Shown here one piece after another: positions 7,892 to 15,974 of a stretch of 39,756 nucleotides of DNA (its first letter is position 1; every line of letters begins with the position of its first letter). The notes beneath the pieces are model-generated. The model made no database searches. It saw nothing but the letters and a program-made list of their open reading frames with translations, and was not told where the DNA came from. Origin of the DNA: Kiritimatiellia bacterium (lineage in GTDB: Bacteria > Verrucomicrobiota > Kiritimatiellia > RFP12 > JAAYLN01); the NCBI GenBank assembly GCA_017458965.1, contig JAFSZJ010000065.1, positions 1-39,756 of the forward strand. The letters are read 5' to 3'. The translations under genes and the position numbers were made by a program.

Positions 7892-9316
7892 CTAGGCCTT
7901 CCCGCCGAACAACCCGACGACACGCCGATCACCGGCCCGCACGACAAGCGCCACGCGGGAACCCTCTTCGACAACGGTGTCGCCGTGCGGCAACTCGAAA
8001 GTGTCCCCGCCAGGACGGCGTATAAGGAGTAGCAGATACTCGCCCGGCCTCGATATCTCGCGGAGCGCCTTGCCCGCAACGCGGCTTCCGGAAGCGACAT
8101 CGCACTCGACGATCTCGAAGTTACGGTTGCAGACCGTGTGCACGGCCTTGACGTTGCGGCCGCGGAGGTGGCTGACTATTGCATCCACCACGGAGTCTCG
8201 CATCGGCACGGCAACGTCTACGCCGAGTTTGCGGGCCACATCGTCGAAGTCGGAGCTCTCCGTGAGCGCTATCGCCTTTCTGACGCCACGCGACTTCATG
8301 TATGCGGAGATCATCAGGTTCCGGTCGAGGTTGCCGGAGGCGGCCACGAGGAGGTCGCATTCGGCAAGGCGCTCCTCCAATATGAAGTCAGCGTCCGTCA
8401 TGTCCCCGCACAGGACGCGGACGTCATCGAAGCGTTCTGCGGCCTCGCGGCAAAGACCCTCGTCGGAATCGACAAGCACCACCTCACGGCCATCGTCCGA
8501 TCCCTTGCCAAGGAACGACGCGATAAAAGAAGTGCGGCGCGACGGCCTCTGCCTGTCAGCGACCATGCTCCCGACAGTCCCGGCGCCAAGCACTACAATC
8601 CGGCGGAGCGGGGACGAGTCGGAGGCGGCAGCAAGACGGAAGACGTCGGCTATGTCCGCGACAGGGCATAGGATGCCGACCCTGTCGCCGGCCGCCATGG
8701 AGGTGTCGCCGGAAGGCAGCGAGGCGCCGGAAGCCGATTCGACATACGCCACCAGCGAGCGCCAGCCAGGGAGCGATGGCAGATCGCGCAGGTGGAGGCC
8801 GTCGAGGACGCTCCCCTCGCCCACCTGGACCGATACGATGCCAAAGCCGCCTCCCAGCTCGATTATGTTGCCGACGGCGCCATGCGCGATCGCGCTGCTG
8901 ATGGCCTCAGCGGACGCCACATCGGGGTTGAGCGCCAGATCGATGCCGGGGATGCGGAGGCCGGTCGTGCCGTCGGCGGCCTTTGAGTAGTAGAAGTCTG
9001 TGCGAACGCGGGCGACGGTCAGCACATCGGGATGGGCCGCGCCCACGATGGAGCATACGACCATGTTCACCTCGTCCACATCCGTCAGCGCGACAAGCGC
9101 CGAAGCCGAGGCAACGCCGGCGTCCTTGAGGACTTCGGGGCTTGTTCCCTCGGCCTCGACGACCTCGCAGTCAAGAAGATTGCGGGAGAGGCGCACTCGC
9201 TCCTCGTCGCTGTCGATCAGGGTGACGTCCACCCCGTCCGATATGAGCGTCCGAGCCAGCTGGATGCCGGTGAAGCCGGCACCGACGATGATCACCTTGC
9301 GTTTCGAGAATTCCAT
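7892..9316 (-). CDS. trkA: Trk potassium transport regulator TrkA
   Basis: 474-residue peripheral membrane protein that binds NAD(H) and gates TrkH. It contains two RCK modules. The first Rossmann fold starts KVIIVGAGFTGIQLA (GxGxxG, residues about 8-22) with the acidic LIDSD after strand 2. The second starts RRIVVLGAGTVGSMVA near residue 240 and is followed by VVLVDSDE. Each is followed by a RCK-C (TrkA-C) domain; the last ends in GSRVALVVRAGDRRVVGLFG. An insertion of about 15 residues (RQRPSRRTSFIASF) after the second glycine loop is unusual. GATAAT ends 6 nt before the ATG and there is no Shine-Dalgarno site, which suggests leaderless transcription. Confidence 0.95.
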   Translation of the reverse strand: MEFSKRKVIIVGAGFTGIQLARTLISDGVDVTLIDSDEERVRLSRNLLDCEVVEAEGTSPEVLKDAGVASASALVALTDVDEVNMVVCSIVGAAHPDVLTVARVRTDFYYSKAADGTTGLRIPGIDLALNPDVASAEAISSAIAHGAVGNIIELGGGFGIVSVQVGEGSVLDGLHLRDLPSLPGWRSLVAYVESASGASLPSGDTSMAAGDRVGILCPVADIADVFRLAAASDSSPLRRIVVLGAGTVGSMVADRQRPSRRTSFIASFLGKGSDDGREVVLVDSDEGLCREAAERFDDVRVLCGDMTDADFILEERLAECDLLVAASGNLDRNLMISAYMKSRGVRKAIALTESSDFDDVARKLGVDVAVPMRDSVVDAIVSHLRGRNVKAVHTVCNRNFEIVECDVASGSRVAGKALREISRPGEYLLLLIRRPGGDTFELPHGDTVVEEGSRVALVVRAGDRRVVGLFGGKA

Positions 9317-9321
9317 GGCGG

Positions 9322-9327
9322 ATTATC
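9322..9327 (-). promoter_or_regulatory. -10 box adjacent to trkA start (leaderless candidate)
   Basis: GATAAT on the minus strand (9327 to 9322) with only 5 nt before the trkA ATG. Transcription would start at or next to the ATG. No convincing -35 was seen. Confidence 0.35.
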
Positions 9328-9381
9328 GGATGGACTTTACCAGAATGCGGCGACCACTGCAACATGCATGATGCCCCACTT

Positions 9382-9413
9382 CAACCTTTCAACCCTTCAA
9401 CTTTTCAACCCTT
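9382..9413. repeat. 8-bp tandem repeat (4 units), CAACC family
   Basis: Four units in exact 8-bp register: caaccttt, caaccctt, caactttt, caaccctt. They lie in the 103-bp gap between the YdbH-like gene stop and trkA. The same octamer family occurs at 23832-23903. Confidence 0.7.
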
Positions 9414-9419
9414 TCTCCC

Positions 9420-11174
9420 CTACAACCGCGTCCTAGCCGCCTTCAAGGCAAGGTCGATCGCCCTCTCCAACGCCCCGTTGACGGAGATGTTCACATCGAC
9501 TGGCGTTACGGCCTTTCCGACACGGGATTCTCCGCGTATGCGTATGGCGAGCTTGCCATCCTCATCGCCACCGGCGCCGCGGCTGAGGTCAAACCGGAGA
9601 ATGTCGTATTCGAGATCGCGCAAAGCGGTGGCGAGATCCTTCGCTATCTCGCCTGGCAGACCCGACGATCTAAGCAGTTCGCGCACCTGCGCGTCGTCTT
9701 CAAGGCGAAGGTGCCCCGTATCGCCAGGCGGGGTATACAGGAAGCCGTTGCCGAAGCGGAATTTCTCGCCGCCGCCCATGATGAACATCGGCAGGCGGCC
9801 ATACAGGCGGCCGGTGGCGGAACAGGAGGTGAGCTTGGGGAACATCTTGAAGAACGGCTCCACCTCTATGCCGTCTATGAAGACCGTGAAACCCGCGCTA
9901 AGCCGTTCGTAGTCCAGGTTCAGCGAGTAGAGACGCAGGTGACCGCCGCAGAAGCCGACCGTCGCCTCGGAAATCAGGAGGCTCTTTGTATCGGAGATAA
10001 GCCTTGCGCGGCCGGAATCGAGCGAAATCGTGCCGAACGTCGCGTTGGTGAAGGCGACAGGGATCGGCTCGATGTCGAAATGCGCACCATACCCGCGCAC
10101 CGTCACTCCGGCGGAGAGACCACCAAGCGACACAGGGACGTCGCCGGCCTTCATCGTGGCGCCGCCGTCGCGAAGGTTCGCTATCAGCGTCCAGTTCGCC
10201 AACCCGTTGGTCACGCCAACGCTTAGGAGGGCGTTGGCCTTGGCATGGAACGACACGTCCGCCGCCGCGCTGGCCTCGGCGATCTCGGGTAGGCTCATCA
10301 CCGTCCTGACAAGCGCATTGGCCTCGGTCACCTCTCGTCGCATAATGGAGGCCTTCACCGCGGCGCCGTTTGGTGCCAGGTCGAATTTGAACCCTGCGTC
10401 CATGGCGGTCTCGCCTACGGACAGCGAGCCATCGCCCATGACCCTGTACCCGTCCTCGGCAAGGACGGCGAAGTCAACCGCCAGCGAGGTGTCGCCGGGG
10501 GTTAGGATTCCGGAAAGATTGGGGGAATAGACCATTGCCACGTTCCCCTTCCCGTCCTTCTGCGAGTATCCGACCTTGCCTTCTAGCGTTCCGCCAAGCG
10601 CATGACCTTCAATCCTCCCCATGTATGCCGCGTCGCCTAGTTCAAGCGTAAGGCGGGCGTCCAGCATGGTGGAGCGGATGAACCGCCTAGCCTCAGGCGG
10701 CACGACCGCGGCGAGGTCGGTCCCAGGCATGGCCAACGACACGCTTTTGAAGGTCCAGCCCTGCAACGGGTCCTGCGCCACAACGCGGCGGCCGGCATGC
10801 GCGGACGTCGCCATGGAGAAATTCGGGACTTTGTAGTCAGGCGTGAAGGCGACGCCCTCGACACGGATGGCGTCGATGCGCTTCGACATGAGGCCTGCGG
10901 GCGAGAATACTACCTGCGCGGAGGAGAACGATGGGCGGGTCGGCAGTCCGCCCAAGACGGTCTCACCGACCTCTAAGCCAAAGAGGGAGACTCGCCGGAT
11001 GTCGATTTGGTTCTCGAAGCCGGCGCCATGAGGAAGGAACGCGCAGACAACTTTCCTCGCCAGCCAAGGTCCCCAGTGCGCAGGGAACGAGGCGACGAGC
11101 GCGACGAGTACCGCAAGCGCCACCAGGCGCCTTGACCACCTCGCCAGCCTAGACTTGCCTTTTTCCGCATTCAT
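9420..11174 (-). CDS. YdbH-like envelope protein (AsmA/TamB-type)
   Basis: 584-residue protein with an N-terminal signal anchor (basic SRLARWSRR, then LVALAVLVALVASF) and a long beta-rich periplasmic part, as in the AsmA/TamB/YdbH superfamily of inter-membrane lipid transporters. The C-terminal third fits the YdbH domain: it has YSLNLDYERLSAGFTVFIDG and IEVEPFFKMFP, and ends PVDVNISVNGALERAID. In Escherichia coli YdbH moves phospholipids between membranes with YnbE; no YnbE-like lipoprotein is seen next door here. The start is taken at ATG 11174, where the basic-hydrophobic anchor begins shortly after; an upstream ATG at 11213 would add 13 residues. It is the first gene of the minus-strand cluster leading to trkA. 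Confidence 0.65.
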   Translation of the reverse strand: MNAEKGKSRLARWSRRLVALAVLVALVASFPAHWGPWLARKVVCAFLPHGAGFENQIDIRRVSLFGLEVGETVLGGLPTRPSFSSAQVVFSPAGLMSKRIDAIRVEGVAFTPDYKVPNFSMATSAHAGRRVVAQDPLQGWTFKSVSLAMPGTDLAAVVPPEARRFIRSTMLDARLTLELGDAAYMGRIEGHALGGTLEGKVGYSQKDGKGNVAMVYSPNLSGILTPGDTSLAVDFAVLAEDGYRVMGDGSLSVGETAMDAGFKFDLAPNGAAVKASIMRREVTEANALVRTVMSLPEIAEASAAADVSFHAKANALLSVGVTNGLANWTLIANLRDGGATMKAGDVPVSLGGLSAGVTVRGYGAHFDIEPIPVAFTNATFGTISLDSGRARLISDTKSLLISEATVGFCGGHLRLYSLNLDYERLSAGFTVFIDGIEVEPFFKMFPKLTSCSATGRLYGRLPMFIMGGGEKFRFGNGFLYTPPGDTGHLRLEDDAQVRELLRSSGLPGEIAKDLATALRDLEYDILRFDLSRGAGGDEDGKLAIRIRGESRVGKAVTPVDVNISVNGALERAIDLALKAARTRL

Positions 11175-11271
11175 AGCTTTCGAACCACCGGTGAAATGAT
11201 GCCATCTGGACACTCGTCGCGCAAGCCAATTCGCAGATGGGCCGCCTAACCGCTTCTCTTATGCATTTTCC

Positions 11272-11300
11272 TTGATATCCGGCGGCCATTCGCATATCAT
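11272..11300 (+). promoter_or_regulatory. Sigma-70-like promoter for the EF-hand gene
   Basis: TTGATA (11272-11277), an exact 17-nt spacer and TATCAT (11295-11300). Transcription would begin near 11307, giving a 65-nt leader before the ATG at 11372. It may drive the whole plus-strand cluster 11372-20250. Confidence 0.6.
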
Positions 11301-11371
11301 CCAGCATGACTGCGGTGCGGGATGTCCGTCGCCGTGGTCATGGCACGAAAACAAGGATGAAGGATCAGGCA

Positions 11372-13687
11372 ATGTCAGACAAGCCGGATGGCGCCAAGGC
11401 GCACAGAAAACACCGCTGGACTTTCTTCAGGGCGTCGGGAGTGACGCAGGCCGCGGTCAGGACAGCGGAGGACATCCGCCGGCTGACCGAACTCCCGGAA
11501 GAGCTGTGGACAATACTGAGCTGCCCGTCGTCGGGCCTCCAGTTCGACCAGAAGACCTTCGACTTCATGGACAACGACCACGACGGACACATCCGCGTCC
11601 GCGAGGTCGTCATGTCGATCGAATGGCTGCTCAAGCGCCTGCGCGATCCGGCCGACATCTTCCGCGACTCCACCTCGGTGCAGCTTTCCGCGTTCGCGGA
11701 CACCGATGAGGGCAAGGCCCTCCGCGAAGCCTCGGAGCTGCTCCTCGCCTCCGTCGGCAAGAAGGGCGCCGACACCATCACGCTGGACGACGTGATGGTC
11801 CGCCAGACCACCTTCATCAACGCCCCCTTCAACGGCGACGGCGTCATCACCGCCGCGGCCGCTGAGGACGAGACCGTCAAGCGCCTCATCGGCGAGATCA
11901 TCGCCGCGACAGGCGGAACGCCGGACCGCAGCGGCGCCGCTGGCGTGGACAAGGCCAAGGTCGAGGAGTTCACGGCGGCACTGGAGGCGCACCTGGCATG
12001 GCTTGGCCGCGCCACCGCCGAGAAGGACACGCTTTTCCCGCTCGGCGACGCCACCGCCGACGCGGCCAAGGCGCTCGACGCCGTAAAGGCGAAGATCGAC
12101 GACTACTTCCTCCGCTGCCGCCTCGCCTCGTTCGACTCAGCGGCGAAACCGGCGCTGAACGCCTCGGACTACGCCGCCGTCTCATCCGGGGACATCACCT
12201 CGGCCGTCGGCGCCATCTCCGCATTCCCGATCTCCATAGTCGAGGCGGACGCACCGCTCGCCCTCGACACCAGGCTGAACCCGGCATGGCGCGATGCTGT
12301 CGCCTCCTTCGTGTCGCTGGTGGTACGGCCCATCCTGGGTGAAGTCGACTCGCTCGCCGAAGCGGAATGGCGGTCGATTCTCGCGAAGTTCGCGCCGTAC
12401 GAGGCATGGCGCGACAACGTTGGCGGGGCATGCGTCGCCTCCCTCGGCGAGGCAAGGGTCAAGGAGATACTCGCCGACGCCGCGACCAAGGAAGAGGTGC
12501 TGCGCCTCTGCGCCAAGGACCTGGACCTGAGCTCAGACATCGCCGTCCTCAACGACATCGAGAAGTTCGTCAGGCTGCACGCAAATCTGGACCGCTTCCT
12601 ACACAACTACGTCAACTTCTCCGATTACTACGATCCGGCATACGACGAGATCTTCCGCGCCGGCAACCTCTACATAGACGGACGCGTCTGCCGCCTCTGC
12701 ATCGACATCGCGGACATGGGGTCGCATGCCACGCTGGCGGCTTCATCCAAGCTCTTTCTCGCCTACTGCGAGATCACCCGCTCACAGACGAAGCAGAAGA
12801 AGACCATCTGCGCGATGGTGACGGCCGGCTTCGCCGCATCGATCTGGGTCGGCCGCCACGGCATCTTCTATGATCGCGAGATGAACGACTGGGAGGCCGT
12901 CGTGGTGAAGATCCAGGACGCGCCAGTGAGCCTGAAGGAGGCCTTCTGGTCGCCCTGGCTCAAGATCTCCGACATGCTCAACGCCCAGATCAACAAGCTC
13001 CTGTCCTCCAAGCAGGACGCGATGCTGGGCGCGGCCTCGGCCAAGGTCGGCACGATAGGCACGGATGCGCCAGCCGCTCCCGAGGCCGCTCCGGCAGCCA
13101 AGCCCGACGGCGCCGCGCTGGCTTCTTCGGTCGCGGCGATCGGCATCGCCGTCGGACTCGTCGGCTCCGCCATCGGCGGACTCGTATCCACCATAAGCGG
13201 GCTTCCGCTCTGGAAGACGCTGCTGGGGATAGTCGCGGTCTTCCTGATCGTCTCCGGACCGTCCGTGATCCTCGCCTGGTTCAAGATCCGCAACCGCGAT
13301 CTCGCCCCAGTCCTCAACGCATGCGGCTGGGCGGTGAACAAGAAGCTCAAAATGAACACGCGCCTCGGACGCGAGTTCACCCGCGAGGCGGTCATACCGA
13401 TCGGCTCCAAGATCGAGCTGACGGATCCCTATGTCCGCAACAATCCGGTGCGCCGCGCGCTCGCCATCATCGTCCTCGCGGCCATCCTGATATGGCTTGG
13501 CCATTCATTCGGCATCCTGCGCTGCCCGTTCAAGTGCTGCCTCAAGTGCCACCCGCAGGAGGAAACCGTCATCGAGGCAGAACCCGACTGCGCCCATGAG
13601 CCCATGGAGGGAGCGGACGATGCCGCGCCCGCCGCGCCGGCGGCAGTCGATGAGACGGCGGCCGAAGCCGCCGCGGACGGACAGTAG
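11372..13687 (+). CDS. EF-hand-containing multi-pass membrane protein, function unknown
   Basis: 771-residue protein not assigned to a named family. Residues 67-78 (DNDHDGHIRVRE) are a textbook calcium-binding EF-hand loop, with acidic residues at positions 1, 3, 5 and 12, Gly at 6 and Ile at 8. A second, degenerate loop (FNGDGVITA) lies about 90 residues later. The large middle part is soluble and helix-rich. Three hydrophobic segments follow, near residues 582-605, 613-636 and 695-715. A Cys cluster (CPFKCCLKCHP) comes next, then an acidic Ala-rich tail. No signal peptide is present. ATG 11372 is chosen because AGGA lies 8 nt upstream; two earlier in-frame ATGs are less well placed. It may share a transcript with the SGNH gene 34 nt downstream. 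Confidence 0.75.
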   Translation: MSDKPDGAKAHRKHRWTFFRASGVTQAAVRTAEDIRRLTELPEELWTILSCPSSGLQFDQKTFDFMDNDHDGHIRVREVVMSIEWLLKRLRDPADIFRDSTSVQLSAFADTDEGKALREASELLLASVGKKGADTITLDDVMVRQTTFINAPFNGDGVITAAAAEDETVKRLIGEIIAATGGTPDRSGAAGVDKAKVEEFTAALEAHLAWLGRATAEKDTLFPLGDATADAAKALDAVKAKIDDYFLRCRLASFDSAAKPALNASDYAAVSSGDITSAVGAISAFPISIVEADAPLALDTRLNPAWRDAVASFVSLVVRPILGEVDSLAEAEWRSILAKFAPYEAWRDNVGGACVASLGEARVKEILADAATKEEVLRLCAKDLDLSSDIAVLNDIEKFVRLHANLDRFLHNYVNFSDYYDPAYDEIFRAGNLYIDGRVCRLCIDIADMGSHATLAASSKLFLAYCEITRSQTKQKKTICAMVTAGFAASIWVGRHGIFYDREMNDWEAVVVKIQDAPVSLKEAFWSPWLKISDMLNAQINKLLSSKQDAMLGAASAKVGTIGTDAPAAPEAAPAAKPDGAALASSVAAIGIAVGLVGSAIGGLVSTISGLPLWKTLLGIVAVFLIVSGPSVILAWFKIRNRDLAPVLNACGWAVNKKLKMNTRLGREFTREAVIPIGSKIELTDPYVRNNPVRRALAIIVLAAILIWLGHSFGILRCPFKCCLKCHPQEETVIEAEPDCAHEPMEGADDAAPAAPAAVDETAAEAAADGQ

Positions 13688-13721
13688 GCGGATGATTGGC
13701 CAGCAATAAGGAGGTTTGACT

Positions 13722-14615
13722 ATGGGACCGGCAGTTCTGAAGGTTTTGATGATCGGCAACAGCTTCTCCATCTGCGTGCTCAACTACACGCCGCAGGTGG
13801 TCGCCGAGATGGGGCGCAAGATGGATCTTTGCAGCCTCTACATCGGCGGATGCCCATTGGTCAGCCATGCCGCCAATATCGCGGCAGGCGGATACGACTA
13901 CCACCGCCCGTATCTCGTCACATGGCACTACGACTCCCTTGACGACCAGACAAACGCGCCGTTCGCGCACTTGCTGGGCGGCAATGACCATAACATGGGC
14001 AACATCCCGCAGCTGCTCGCCTCCGACAAGTGGGACATCGTCACCATCCAGCAGGCAAGCCACGAAAGCTGGCGTCCGGAGTCATTCCACCCCTGGGCCG
14101 ACCTGGTCATCGAGGCCATCCGCAGGCACGCCCCGCAGGCCAGGATCGTCATACAGCAGACATGGAGCTATTGCAACGCCGATGGACGCATCTACGACAG
14201 GACGACCGGTGGTCCCGGCAAATGGGGCTTCGACCAGGCCGGCATGTACGAGCGCCTGACGACAAACTACCTTGCCCTCGCCAAGGATAAAGGCTTCGGC
14301 ATCATCCCTGTCGGCAAGGCCGTGCAACTCTACAGGGAGCGGCGCGGCAGCACCGACATGGGCGACGACGTGGTCGGCAACATCGCGAAGGATGAAAATG
14401 GCGAATACCAGGGCGACTCCATCCACCTCAACAAGGACGGCGAATACCTTCAGGCGTGCGTCTGGGCCGAGACGCTCTTCGGCGTCGACGCAAGATCCCT
14501 CACGACGGTCCCCGACAACCTGAAGACCCCCGCCAACGCCAAGCTGCTGCGCGAATGCGCTCATGACGCCGTGGTCTCGTTCGCCGACATGCAGCCCAGG
14601 AAGCAAGCCGACTGA
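13722..14615 (+). CDS. SGNH-type hydrolase (DUF4886-like)
   Basis: 297-residue protein of the SGNH/GDSL esterase superfamily, closest to DUF4886. The nucleophile block is VLMIGNSFS (Ser near residue 15). The last block is GDSIHLNKDGEYL, with the Asp and His of the catalytic DxxH. KWDIVTIQQASHES is typical of DUF4886. No signal peptide is visible, so it appears cytoplasmic unless the start is misplaced. Substrate unknown; relatives act on acylated carbohydrates. AAGGAGG (13708-13714) lies 7 nt before the ATG, the strongest ribosome binding site in the window. It is followed after 2 nt by the YggT-like gene. Confidence 0.75.
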   Translation: MGPAVLKVLMIGNSFSICVLNYTPQVVAEMGRKMDLCSLYIGGCPLVSHAANIAAGGYDYHRPYLVTWHYDSLDDQTNAPFAHLLGGNDHNMGNIPQLLASDKWDIVTIQQASHESWRPESFHPWADLVIEAIRRHAPQARIVIQQTWSYCNADGRIYDRTTGGPGKWGFDQAGMYERLTTNYLALAKDKGFGIIPVGKAVQLYRERRGSTDMGDDVVGNIAKDENGEYQGDSIHLNKDGEYLQACVWAETLFGVDARSLTTVPDNLKTPANAKLLRECAHDAVVSFADMQPRKQAD

Positions 14616-14617
14616 AG

Positions 14618-15550
14618 ATGACGGCCTTCGCCATAGCCATTACGGACATTCTGTTCGTCCTTCTCTTCGCCAGGGCCTTTCTGGGGAGGGACGAGAGCAG
14701 CTACCTCTTCAACCCGTACCTGCTATGGGCCGATAAGGCGACATCCCCGATCATACGGTTTGTAAAGGACCTCATACCAAGGGCGTCGTCGGGCGTCGCC
14801 TCGATGGCGGCATTGCTTTTCCTCATCGCGTTCCGCGGGGCGGTCCTATCTTCCAGCGGGGCGATCGTCGTCACCGTCGGATCGGTCTTCAACTTCACAC
14901 CCCGTCCGGGCTGGGATGGCGCGATCATCGCGAGCGCGATGGAGTTCGTCGTCTTCCTGACTCGCCTGTGGGGGCTGCACGCCCTGACGCTCGCGATCGC
15001 GACTTTCGAGGGGCGTCGATCCCGCATGGCGCAGGCCTTCGCGCACCTGGCCCGTCCGGCATCGGCCCTGCCAGGCTGGGCAATGTGGCCGGCGTTGTTT
15101 GCCGTAAACGTGCTTCTGGCGGTGGCGCTGCCGTTCGCGATGGCGCCAAGCGTGCAGGGCGCGCAGGCGTCGACGCCGTTATCCTCGATCTTCAACCTAG
15201 GGACGACGGCCAATGCCGCAATGGCGTACATCGGCATGGGGCTGCTCTCACTGGCTGACATGCTGCTTTTCGCACGCGACGCGCTCATCCTCGCCATATT
15301 CGCCTCGCTCTTCGCGGCGATCTTCGGCAACAGGACGCTTGCATCATTCCTCCTGGAGTTCGAGAACGCGCTTCTGGGGCGCTTCGCCCGGCGCAACCTC
15401 GCGGCCGGGGTCTTCGACTTCTCGCCGATCCTCTTCTTCCTCGCGGCAAGCCTGGCGTACGGGATGATCGTAGCCGTCGTCACCATGGCGATGAAGCACC
15501 TGGGCGTGATCGCGGCAGGGGCGCTTGCCTTGCAACCATACCAAGGATAG
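14618..15550 (+). CDS. YggT-family membrane protein (two YggT repeats)
   Basis: 310-residue integral membrane protein. ATSPIIRFVKDLIPRA near residue 42 and the later FARRNLAAGVFDFSPILFF near 255 both resemble the YggT signature (a P-x-x-R-x-x-R-x-x-I-P stretch followed by G-x-x-D-(L/F)-S-P-I). It therefore probably holds two divergent YggT units, in helical segments throughout. The role of YggT is poorly known (osmotic tolerance and cell-shape links in some bacteria). It sits 2 nt after the SGNH gene, and its stop overlaps the ribosome binding site of the next lipoprotein, so the genes are co-translated. Confidence 0.6.
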   Translation: MTAFAIAITDILFVLLFARAFLGRDESSYLFNPYLLWADKATSPIIRFVKDLIPRASSGVASMAALLFLIAFRGAVLSSSGAIVVTVGSVFNFTPRPGWDGAIIASAMEFVVFLTRLWGLHALTLAIATFEGRRSRMAQAFAHLARPASALPGWAMWPALFAVNVLLAVALPFAMAPSVQGAQASTPLSSIFNLGTTANAAMAYIGMGLLSLADMLLFARDALILAIFASLFAAIFGNRTLASFLLEFENALLGRFARRNLAAGVFDFSPILFFLAASLAYGMIVAVVTMAMKHLGVIAAGALALQPYQG

Positions 15551-15554
15551 ACCT

Positions 15555-15974
15555 ATGAAACCGACCTTCATGCTCAAGGCATTCGCGGCGGCGGCCATGC
15601 TGGCGGCTTGCGGCTGCGCCACGAAAATGCCGCCAGGAACGGGCGCGTACGTGTATGTGACGTCTGGCGGCGCCATAACATTCCGTGGAGACACTTTCAG
15701 GGATCCATCCCTGCTGCCGAAGCGGCTTATCAAGGCGGGGGCGACCCCGAGGAACGAGATCTACATCGTCCCGCAGGGCGAGGTCAAGGAGGACATGCTT
15801 CGGATACTCGCGCTTGAATGCGGTCGCGGCGGACTGCCGAACGTGGCGATAGTCGCGGAGAGGAAGCCGGAGGCCTTCGTGCAGAAGGAAGGCGAAGGTT
15901 ACAAGGTGAATACGGCGACAAAGCCGCCTCATTTCTCGCCTCCCGGAGCAAGGAAGAGAAAGCGCAAGCAGTGA
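15555..15974 (+). CDS. Lipoprotein with ExbD/TolR-like periplasmic domain
   Basis: 139-residue lipoprotein. The signal peptide ends in a lipobox around LAAC-GC (Cys near residue 19). The mature part reads AYVYVTSGGAITFRGD, then NEIYIVPQGEVKEDMLRILA and GGLPNVAIVAE. This follows the strand-helix-strand plan of the ExbD/TolR periplasmic domain, but with a lipid anchor replacing the usual transmembrane helix. The C-terminus is basic (GARKRKRKQ). AAGG at 15543-15546 is 8 nt from the ATG. The stop overlaps the next ATG (TGATG), linking it to the TPR gene. The ExbD resemblance is my inference from pattern and operon context. Confidence 0.6.
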   Translation: MKPTFMLKAFAAAAMLAACGCATKMPPGTGAYVYVTSGGAITFRGDTFRDPSLLPKRLIKAGATPRNEIYIVPQGEVKEDMLRILALECGRGGLPNVAIVAERKPEAFVQKEGEGYKVNTATKPPHFSPPGARKRKRKQ

